Shown here in pieces: positions 17,701 to 25,398 of a DNA stretch of 64,000 nucleotides. The stretch comes from Nostoc sp. ATCC 43529 (GTDB lineage Bacteria; Cyanobacteriota; Cyanobacteriia; Cyanobacteriales; Nostocaceae): NCBI GenBank assembly GCA_003326205.1, contig LWTK01000084.1, positions 186,001 to 250,000 of the forward strand, in the 5' to 3' direction. A program made the position numbers and the translations under genes. Every line of letters starts with the position of its first letter. Position 1 is the first letter of the stretch. The notes under the pieces are model-generated. The model did not search any database and was not told where the DNA came from. It worked only from the letters and a program-made list of their open reading frames with translations.

Positions 17701-17741
17701 TGGTTATAACCATCACAACATAGAAGCTCGGAGTGTGAATT

Positions 17742-17921
17742 ATGTCAAACGCTAACAAGACTGTGCCTTCGGTTTCGGAAGATCCTAACGCTTTACGCTG
17801 GGGCTTTACTCCTCAGAGTGAAAACTGGAATGGCCGTTTGGCGATGATTGGTTTTTTAGCTGCCATTCTCATTGAAGCGTTTTCTGGTCAAGGGATTTTA
17901 CATTTCTGGGGCATTTTATAA
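17742..17921 (+). CDS. High-light-inducible protein (Hli/Scp)
   Basis: A 59-residue single-helix member of the chlorophyll a/b-binding superfamily. ENWNGRLAMIGF (27-38) holds the chlorophyll-ligand pattern ExxNGRxAMxGF (Glu27, Asn30, Arg32), followed by a hydrophobic helix LAAILIEAF and a short C-terminus. These thylakoid proteins bind chlorophyll and carotenoid and protect photosystem II assembly under excess light. GGAG lies eight bases before the ATG. The HLR1-like element upstream fits light-stress control. It is convergent with the 369-residue protein gene. Confidence 0.94.
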   Translation: MSNANKTVPSVSEDPNALRWGFTPQSENWNGRLAMIGFLAAILIEAFSGQGILHFWGIL

Positions 17922-17986
17922 TTGAGTCATTAGTCATTAGTCATTTGTCCTTTGTAAATACGGATGACTAATGACTATTGCCGCAG

Positions 17987-19096
17987 CTAGCGTGATGAAC
18001 GGAATATTACGCGGCCTGGTGAATCTTCGTGGTTGATTCGCGCATAAACCCGCAGACAGGTTAACACTTCGCCAGGAGTACCGCCAAAATCTAGTTGTAA
18101 GTCATCTTTGGACGAAGCGCAAATATCTGCGTAAAGTCCAGATAATTGACGAATACGCACTTCATGACCTGCATTAATAGCTTTATCAGCGATTTTCTTG
18201 AGAATGCGCCGTGATTCATTTTGTAGCTTCCCCCACCAGGAATAACGTTCCGCTGGTGGTACAAATACTAAGGAGTGTATTGCTTCATCCATGTCAATCC
18301 AGGCACGCAAAATGGACAGGGGATCGGCGCTTTCTTCGGCTTTTTGGGTGCGTTGACAGCGATCGCTCAAAGCACTAATATATTGACTCTGCTGTTCTGG
18401 TTTGGAATTTAGCGAGATAATATCAAAGCTACAAACACTCTTTAAAGCATGATATAAGTTTGGTTCTATTTCAATAAATTTCGTATATAAAAGTAAGAAT
18501 CCTGTTGATAAATCGGATTCATTATTTTGGAAATTCTGATAATTTGAAAACGCTTTTTGAGATAAACTTAAGCCCTGAGTTTGAACAGTACCGCTAAGTC
18601 CAGGGTAGATAATTTCATCGCGGATAAAAGGAAGTTCATAGAGATTAGAATTGTCAGCGATCGCCCCAATTTCTTGAGCCATATCTAAAGTACGCTGTCG
18701 CCAAGATGCAGCTAAATCTTCTGGTATTCGCAACAGCTTGCGTTGAATTTCATTCCACAAATCTGGGTCAGTTTGACTTTGCAATTGGGAATTACCCAAA
18801 TAATAAGTAAGTTCTGAATCAGAATTAAAAGCTTCTCTTAAACGATCGAGTTTTAATGTATTTTGGGAAGGTATAGTTACATCTTCCCAACCAATATGTG
18901 GGTGTAAAGGTGTAGGCGCAGGTTGCAATAAGTTATGAAGTTCTTGCAGCAACTCATCACATAACTTAACTCCTGGATCTTGCGGAAATTCTGCACGAGC
19001 CTGATTTAAAGTAGTTTCAAGACCGTAGAGAGTAAACCGTAATAATTGGGCTAATTGCGAGTTTTGTAGTTCTAATAATTGGCGGAAATGGTGCAT
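17987..19096 (-). CDS. Unrecognised protein, third gene of the dynamin/Hsp70-like operon
   Basis: A 369-residue protein I do not recognise. It looks soluble and mainly helical (long amphipathic stretches at 1-60 and 120-200), with no signal peptide, membrane segment or obvious catalytic motif. The C-terminal third has a conserved-looking WWGKLQNESRRILKKIADKA helix region and ends in VIFRSSR. It lies 128 bases downstream of the 990-residue ATPase on the same strand, and that gap contains GCAGAGGCGC-type repeats. By position it is probably a partner or adaptor of the two NTPases. Confidence 0.7.
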   Translation of the reverse strand: MHHFRQLLELQNSQLAQLLRFTLYGLETTLNQARAEFPQDPGVKLCDELLQELHNLLQPAPTPLHPHIGWEDVTIPSQNTLKLDRLREAFNSDSELTYYLGNSQLQSQTDPDLWNEIQRKLLRIPEDLAASWRQRTLDMAQEIGAIADNSNLYELPFIRDEIIYPGLSGTVQTQGLSLSQKAFSNYQNFQNNESDLSTGFLLLYTKFIEIEPNLYHALKSVCSFDIISLNSKPEQQSQYISALSDRCQRTQKAEESADPLSILRAWIDMDEAIHSLVFVPPAERYSWWGKLQNESRRILKKIADKAINAGHEVRIRQLSGLYADICASSKDDLQLDFGGTPGEVLTCLRVYARINHEDSPGRVIFRSSR

Positions 19097-19224
19097 TAAT
19101 ATTACCTTTTTTTATCTCACGCAGAGGCGCAGAGGCGCAAAGAGAAAGAGCTTTTTTCTATCTCACACCTAAGACGTAAGATACTAAAAAACTCTGCGTC
19201 TCTGCGTCTCTGCGTGAATAAATT

Positions 19225-22197
19225 CTAATGTATACCGCAAAATGGATCGCGTTCCTTATCAACTTCATTAGGCTGTAATTCTAATTCAGTCAGATAAACG
19301 CATCCTTCTTGTTTAAGACATTCTTGATTTGTTGATGTCCAATAAGGTACTTCACCTGCGTGCATCCGTAAAATACCTTGATTATCAAGAGTCACACGAT
19401 ATTGACAAGGATAATCTGTTGTGATGTCTGGTTTACTGAGTGCGCCAATTCTGATCCATTTTTTTGTTTGGGTTTCGGCGTCTGTTTGATAAACATAGAA
19501 AGTGTGCTGACCAGTTTTCGGGAAGGGAGGTAAGGGATTACTAATTAATCCGATTCCTGGTTCTGTCACGCCATCACGCAAGTAATGAAATTCGTGGAAG
19601 GAGCGATCGCTATTTCCAACTTCAAATACTAAATGATAGGCATCTGCTCGATCCACAGTTGCAGATTCAATCACATTAACTGCAATATCACCGTTATTTA
19701 AGTCTTTATTGGGGCGTTCTACAGCGATATTCCACTTCAAGTTACCATCAGCAAATAGGGCTGAACTTTCTGAAAGTACTTCTCCTAAATCAATGCCAGG
19801 AACATCAATTAAGTAATGGGGATTTCCTTGACAAAGCAACACCTTAAATTCGAGGGTTTGGTCGATTTCAAACTGGATTTTGATTTTTTTCAGGAATTCT
19901 GCTTCTTCCATTCCTAATTTATTCATCAGGTTTTTGCCGTCGAAGCTACCCCAAAGCCGTAAATCTCCTTCTTCGTAATCTTGGCGGTAGATGATATTAG
20001 TTAATTGTATTCCTTGCCAAGGAGTACGAACTTTAGCAACAGTTTCCCAAGATGCTAGTTGATAAAGTTCTTGACCAGCTTTAAATATAGTTAATAAATC
20101 GTTGCTTTGGGTTTTACGTTTGAAGTTGCAAGGCAAATAATAAAATAGATTTTTAACATCAATTTCTAGCTGGTTAGCTCCCTTACGTAGCAAAGTTTTT
20201 GATTCTTCTGGATCGAATCTCAATCTGCGTAATTTTTCGGCATAGCAAGCACCGGCAGAGGTGGCTAATTTAGTAAATTCCAAGACAAAAGTAATGCGTT
20301 CTGGATTCCAAACAAAATAGGGCGAATTACTAAATTCTTGATAAATTTGCCGCTGTACTAAGTCGAGATTACAGGTTTTTCCAGACAGAATTAACCAATC
20401 AACTTTTTGAGAATTCCAAGAATCTTTGGTGAGATCGTCGGGACGCAAACGGCTTTCCATCAATCCTTTGGCAATACCGATCGCTTCTTTAATTCCTGAA
20501 ACTGCTGCTCGTTCAAATTGATGATTGTCTAGGATGACGCAGATGTTATTTGGGTCTTTGACTTGCAATTTAACGGCACTTTGATTTAGGAGTTCAGAAA
20601 TTTCTTGTTCCGAAAGTGTGAAGGTTAATAATGAATCATCAGTGGGTGGTTTTTGCCCAAGTTTCAGTTTAGCTGCTTCTGCATAATCCCACAATAGATA
20701 AAATGTTTGTAGGCGTTGCGGTGCTTGTTGCCAACGAGTAGGTAATACTTTTTCGGCAGTATCGAGAGCATCTTTATAAGCAACATCACCTTCTGGATTT
20801 TCTTTATCCAGACATTTCAAAAGACTGCCATTTTTAAATTTACCTTGTTCTAGGAATCGCTCGTTTAACTCCGAATTAATTAAATCTTCTAGCTTTTCGC
20901 TTTCGATGTCACCTGTGGTAACTGCTGTTAATAAAAAGTCAGCGATCGCCACTTTTAAAAGTCGAAAAATTCGCAGTGTAATTAGCTCACCACCTAACTG
21001 TAAATGTCCAGATGAACCTAATAGTTTAGGAGTCAGTTTATAATAACGTCCTCCTAAGCCCCTGTCTTCATAATCACCAAAAGCTGGGGTTTTATCTTCC
21101 AAAGTTAACTCAATCAAAGCTAAATCTGTGGTTCCGCCACCGATATCCAAAACGAGAACATTTTGCGACCATTTATTTCCAGTTTGGCGACAACGAGTTT
21201 TAAAGGATTCAATACCAATATTTAAATTACCGCCAAATTCTCGCCACAAAAAGAATATCGCCACAGATACAGCTTCATCATAAGCAGTTTGGACATCATC
21301 TATGGCCAATTGTTCAACTAATTCTTTAACTTCCTTGCGAACAACCGGCGGTGCAACTGTTGGATATGTGACAACTGCTGTTAACAAATCCCCTTCAGAA
21401 AATCTGCGTCGCGCCCGTTGGCGGTAATCTTCAGTTAACTTTATTAAATGCGCCCAAGCAGATTGAATTAATTCTTTGGCGGTAATTGTTTCTTCCTGAC
21501 CATCTAAAATAACTGAAAACGATCGCTCTTGCCCAAAATAGCGTTTTGGTGAATGATAAAACCTGCTAATAATTTCTTTTAAAGTACTGCTTGTACCTTG
21601 GGCGATCGCTTTTTTTCTATTATCTCTAGCTTCCCTACCCATCCGCAGTTGTAATTCGCCTAAATGGGAAATTTCCGACTCGCTAGGAATTTCTGTTTCA
21701 CGGCGATCTATATCCAACACAACTGGAATGAGATTTTGTGATTCTAAAGTAGGAACGCGGAAGACTTCGTGATAGATTTGATAGAGTTTTTTGCTGACAG
21801 CGCGACGGAATCTTTCACTATTTCCTAAACAAAGTTCAATTTGGCGAATCGCTTCTAAAAATCGCTCTTTGTTATCAGTTTCAAAAACTTCACTTAATTT
21901 TCTTGGTTCTATTTCCAGGTTTTTACTAATTTCTAGAATAAACTTTTGCCAATCCTCATCGCTGACATCTGGTAAAGCTATAGAAGCGGGAGAACTCAAC
22001 CATTGCGATAAGCGATCGCGCAATCGTATTTCTTGTTCTTTCGGTAAAATTTCAGCTATGGGTACTTCAATTGGATCGAAAAGTGTGACTGTAGAATTGG
22101 ACGTACCAAAATCTAACGCAAACCATCCCGGAAATCTTTTTTGTTGTTTCTCGTTTGGTTGTTTATCAGTATAATTGTTCAATTCAAAAGGATTCAT
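19225..22197 (-). CDS. Large Hsp70/actin-fold ATPase (SrfB-like architecture)
   Basis: A 990-residue protein with an Hsp70-type ATPase core. Visible motifs: phosphate-1 FALDFGTSNSTVTLFDP (from 26), a TAVVTYPTVAP segment (273) and DEAVSVAIFF (307) where Hsp70 has its VPAYF and EPTAAA regions. Phosphate-2 is LVLDIGGGTTDLALIEL (348), with an adenosine-like WLILSGKTCNLD further on. A large insertion (about 45-265) separates the first motifs. The C-terminal 300 residues look beta-rich and are unlike the Hsp70 substrate domain. It sits 111 bases after the dynamin-like GTPase gene. The size and pairing resemble srfABC-type loci, but homology beyond the ATPase core is not shown here. Confidence 0.75.
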   Translation of the reverse strand: MNPFELNNYTDKQPNEKQQKRFPGWFALDFGTSNSTVTLFDPIEVPIAEILPKEQEIRLRDRLSQWLSSPASIALPDVSDEDWQKFILEISKNLEIEPRKLSEVFETDNKERFLEAIRQIELCLGNSERFRRAVSKKLYQIYHEVFRVPTLESQNLIPVVLDIDRRETEIPSESEISHLGELQLRMGREARDNRKKAIAQGTSSTLKEIISRFYHSPKRYFGQERSFSVILDGQEETITAKELIQSAWAHLIKLTEDYRQRARRRFSEGDLLTAVVTYPTVAPPVVRKEVKELVEQLAIDDVQTAYDEAVSVAIFFLWREFGGNLNIGIESFKTRCRQTGNKWSQNVLVLDIGGGTTDLALIELTLEDKTPAFGDYEDRGLGGRYYKLTPKLLGSSGHLQLGGELITLRIFRLLKVAIADFLLTAVTTGDIESEKLEDLINSELNERFLEQGKFKNGSLLKCLDKENPEGDVAYKDALDTAEKVLPTRWQQAPQRLQTFYLLWDYAEAAKLKLGQKPPTDDSLLTFTLSEQEISELLNQSAVKLQVKDPNNICVILDNHQFERAAVSGIKEAIGIAKGLMESRLRPDDLTKDSWNSQKVDWLILSGKTCNLDLVQRQIYQEFSNSPYFVWNPERITFVLEFTKLATSAGACYAEKLRRLRFDPEESKTLLRKGANQLEIDVKNLFYYLPCNFKRKTQSNDLLTIFKAGQELYQLASWETVAKVRTPWQGIQLTNIIYRQDYEEGDLRLWGSFDGKNLMNKLGMEEAEFLKKIKIQFEIDQTLEFKVLLCQGNPHYLIDVPGIDLGEVLSESSALFADGNLKWNIAVERPNKDLNNGDIAVNVIESATVDRADAYHLVFEVGNSDRSFHEFHYLRDGVTEPGIGLISNPLPPFPKTGQHTFYVYQTDAETQTKKWIRIGALSKPDITTDYPCQYRVTLDNQGILRMHAGEVPYWTSTNQECLKQEGCVYLTELELQPNEVDKERDPFCGIH

Positions 22198-22308
22198 TCT
22201 AGTATGAAATAATTCTGTTAGGGCTGACTTGATTTAGGGCGATCGCTTTGAAAAAGCATTGCAAATTCTCAGTTCAAAATCGTGTGAGTTAGCTCATCAA
22301 AAAACATC

Positions 22309-24855
22309 TTAATAAGAAACAGCCGCAATATCTGAAAGCAGCTGCAACCAAGTAGGAACTGCTACCTCGGATGCCATATCACCAGCTGTTAAATATCTCA
22401 GTAATGCTTCTTTTTTCGAGAGATTTTGCAAACTCGGAATAATTTGATCCAAAATGCCTTCTAATTCGGAATTAATTTGTTGATTGACTTCACTAACATA
22501 CTGCACAAGATGAAGGCTGGCGCTAGCAGTAATTTCATCTCGCAGTCGCAGTACTAAAAGCTGATGATTGCTAGATCTAGCTAAGCCTTGGCTTTTTTCT
22601 GGTGCCCAGTCAAAGATTTGGCCAACGTTGTGTTTATCGTCTTGACGCGCTAGGGGAAAAATTATTTCGGGTGCAACGGTTTTGTCTTGGTTACTAATTT
22701 CAGAAATGATTGCTTCTTTCCATTCGTTGGGGTCGCATCCTAGTAATAATTTATAAAAGAGGTCGGCTTCTTCCACACCAAATTTTGATTCAATTTCTTG
22801 TTCCATTTCTGGATTAAGAATTGCTTTCAATTGGTCGCGTTCTGGGGCTACCTGATTTGATAATTGGTTCAACAAATCTATCACAGCCTGACGAATGCGA
22901 TCGCGGGCAAATTCTTCTACTTCTTTAACGGTTTTTTCAAATATTGGATAAAAATCATCACTCTTTGTCGGTAGAGAACTATTCAGACGGTTTCCCCTAT
23001 CAAATAATTTACCTGCCGCACCTTTAGATTCAGTGAGGGCGATGCTACCATTGTTTACTTTATTAAACAGTAAAGTCCACTGATTCCAATTAAGTATTTT
23101 AAAGGTAAGTTCGTCTTTAACTATATCGCTAACAACTACACCGCGTCGGTCTTTAAGTGGTTCTTTAGCTAAATTTTTTTGAAAATTTCTGTAGATTTTA
23201 TCTAAAGTTTCCACCACGAACCGCAACTCAATAAAAGCGGGGCTGTCTCCTGTGGGGATGCCTTGCTCGTGAATTTCATCTATGATATCTTTCAAATGAT
23301 CTTGTTGTTGGTTAACTACATCAGCAGCCCTTTTAGTATCTTCATACAATTGCTTGAGACCATGAGTAGCGACGTGATTTTGAATCAATTCTCGTAGCTT
23401 TGCAAGGCTACCATCTTGAGCAAAGTAACCTAATTGTCTGCCCAAATAGCTGCGAGTATCAGAGTCTAAAAGCTGTTGGCTTAAGCGTCCCCATTTATCT
23501 TGTAGCCGTTTAGATCTGTCTAAGTAATCAGGATAATCCAAGTTAGCTAAAAACTCTGGCGAACCTGCTTTGACTTTAGTTGAACGTTTTGCTAAATCAG
23601 CCAGTCCTAACAGTGGTGACAGTAAAACAATGCGGTCTTTTTGAGTTGTAAACGCCTTTGCACCGTCAATAGTTGTTTGCAGAACTTTGAGTTTTTGCAA
23701 AACAATTTCCTCATGCAAATCTCTATCTTCAGTCAATTGGTCGAGTTCTCTTTCACCACCCTCACTATCTAAAGGTAGTTGATCGAAGCGACCCACACCG
23801 ACGAGAATTAAATCTTTCAGGTCTTGTCCGGGTCGCTGCTGCTGCATCATCGTAAAGATTTTATTAGCGCGATCGCTTCCTGGAGACTTACCATTTAGCA
23901 GTACTAAAATTGTTTGTACTTCTGCCAATTCTCGCAGCGACAAAAACGTATCTCTAGCGCCCGAATTAGCAGCTCCCAATCCGGGAAAATCGATGAGAAT
24001 AAATTTAGCAGCCCCCGTAACATCCCAAATTTCCCGTGAAATTTTGACATCAATATCTACGCGGCGAATCAGTGGAAAGCTGTTTTGCAATAATTTGGTT
24101 GGTAGCCTCTGGGGTGGACTCGGTAAGCGAATATGGGCTGGTGGTAAATCTTCAAATTTGAGAGTTTGAATGGCCATTGGCTGTTCCACTAGCTGTAGCC
24201 CTTCGCGGGCGGTGGTAGCATCAATCTGGTAGCGCCCACTACACATTACTTCGCCATAGGCTTGATAAGCCCGCAGGAATAATACTAACTCTCTGAGTAA
24301 ATACCGTAATTCTAAATTGTTAGAACTGTTCCATGCTTCCTCACACCAACCAATAATATCTTTGCCAGAATTCAGCTTTGATACTGGTATGGGAGGAAGC
24401 CCCGCTGCTGTTGTCCGTTTATTGGCTTCCCCCAGCATGAAACGCAGACACTCGTGTACCCCTTCATGGGAGAGATATTCTACTGTAAAATTACTGAGTT
24501 GTGTAGTTGCAAAGTCATCTTGGGGTATGATGTGCAGGGCGGTGACATTACCTGTAGTCGGGTTTTCACTGACTGGTAAAGCATCTGCATATCCAATCAA
24601 GCTGCCTAAAAGTAAAGTTTTGCCGCTACTGAATTCTCCCATCACACCAATTTTCACAGGCGAGGTGGCAAGATCCACAGTTTTTTCGGCAGCTTCCCGC
24701 AGACGACGGAGACAATCATCAAGGCTAGCCGGAACCCAATCTTCTTGTTGTGAAGGGTATTCAGGTACAGAATCTATTTTCCGGAGGATGAATTCACCGT
24801 ACTCTTTAAAACTAGCCAGTTTGTCTGGTTCCATAGAGTAGTTTCCGCCTAACAT
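22309..24855 (-). CDS. Dynamin-like GTPase
   Basis: An 848-residue protein with a dynamin-type G domain: G1 GEFSSGKT (73-80), G2 threonines in ENPTTGNVTAL (about 100), G3 DFPGLG (289-294) and a G4 candidate GRFDQL (355-360). G4 departs from the usual (T/N)KxD, though the Asp is present. The long helical C-terminal half has no clear transmembrane helix, which suits a stalk that binds membranes peripherally or binds a partner. It is first in an operon with the Hsp70-like ATPase and the 369-residue protein. Met1 (24855) or Met8 (24834) could be the start; the latter has AGGCGG further upstream. Confidence 0.82.
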   Translation of the reverse strand: MLGGNYSMEPDKLASFKEYGEFILRKIDSVPEYPSQQEDWVPASLDDCLRRLREAAEKTVDLATSPVKIGVMGEFSSGKTLLLGSLIGYADALPVSENPTTGNVTALHIIPQDDFATTQLSNFTVEYLSHEGVHECLRFMLGEANKRTTAAGLPPIPVSKLNSGKDIIGWCEEAWNSSNNLELRYLLRELVLFLRAYQAYGEVMCSGRYQIDATTAREGLQLVEQPMAIQTLKFEDLPPAHIRLPSPPQRLPTKLLQNSFPLIRRVDIDVKISREIWDVTGAAKFILIDFPGLGAANSGARDTFLSLRELAEVQTILVLLNGKSPGSDRANKIFTMMQQQRPGQDLKDLILVGVGRFDQLPLDSEGGERELDQLTEDRDLHEEIVLQKLKVLQTTIDGAKAFTTQKDRIVLLSPLLGLADLAKRSTKVKAGSPEFLANLDYPDYLDRSKRLQDKWGRLSQQLLDSDTRSYLGRQLGYFAQDGSLAKLRELIQNHVATHGLKQLYEDTKRAADVVNQQQDHLKDIIDEIHEQGIPTGDSPAFIELRFVVETLDKIYRNFQKNLAKEPLKDRRGVVVSDIVKDELTFKILNWNQWTLLFNKVNNGSIALTESKGAAGKLFDRGNRLNSSLPTKSDDFYPIFEKTVKEVEEFARDRIRQAVIDLLNQLSNQVAPERDQLKAILNPEMEQEIESKFGVEEADLFYKLLLGCDPNEWKEAIISEISNQDKTVAPEIIFPLARQDDKHNVGQIFDWAPEKSQGLARSSNHQLLVLRLRDEITASASLHLVQYVSEVNQQINSELEGILDQIIPSLQNLSKKEALLRYLTAGDMASEVAVPTWLQLLSDIAAVSY

Positions 24856-25398
24856 AAATTTCTTTGAGGTTTATAACATATAAAATGCGATCGCCAAGGG
24901 GCTATACAACAGATGGGGCATTGGGCATTGTCTCCCTCATCTCCCTACTCCTTACTCTTGGCTTTAATATGAAAATCTTGAAGTTTGTGAATTTTTGATG
25001 AAGACATATCTGTAAATAATTCGTGAAAAGTCAGATCCCCAACTTCTTAAAGAAGTCGGGGATCTAAACACAGCCAAGTAAAGCTAATTCAGATTTTCAG
25101 CCATTAAATTAGATAATCAGTATAAATTTATCGATGATTTTCAGGAAAAAAGATATTTAAGTAATTTTACTTAAGTTAAAAAATTTTCAGTTTGAATAAA
25201 AATGGTGAAGTTCATCTTAATCAAAACTTCAGCATTTCCCCAATTTATTTACACAAAAACAGGAATTAATGTATATCTAAAAAGAAATAAAGTATTAAGA
25301 TAATTACCAGGCTGAGATAAAAATATTATACACATTTTTTAACAAATCAAGTTTCAGAAATTTTACTTCAATAATTTAGGCAGAGCAGGCAGGCAAAA
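24856..25398. other. Divergent 543-base spacer
   Basis: An AT-rich spacer between the divergent GTPase and sensor-kinase genes. It holds a GGGGCATTGGGCATTG repeat (24914-24930) and a palindrome at 25033-25065. Promoters for both genes should lie here, but I cannot pick them with confidence. Confidence 0.55.
25033..25065. repeat. AGATnnCC(G/A)ACTT palindrome, copy 1
   Basis: AGATCCCC-A-ACTTCTT pairs with AAGAAGT-C-GGGGATCT across one base, with a single mismatch. It belongs to the family also found at 51354-51385 and 61022-61054. Confidence 0.85.
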
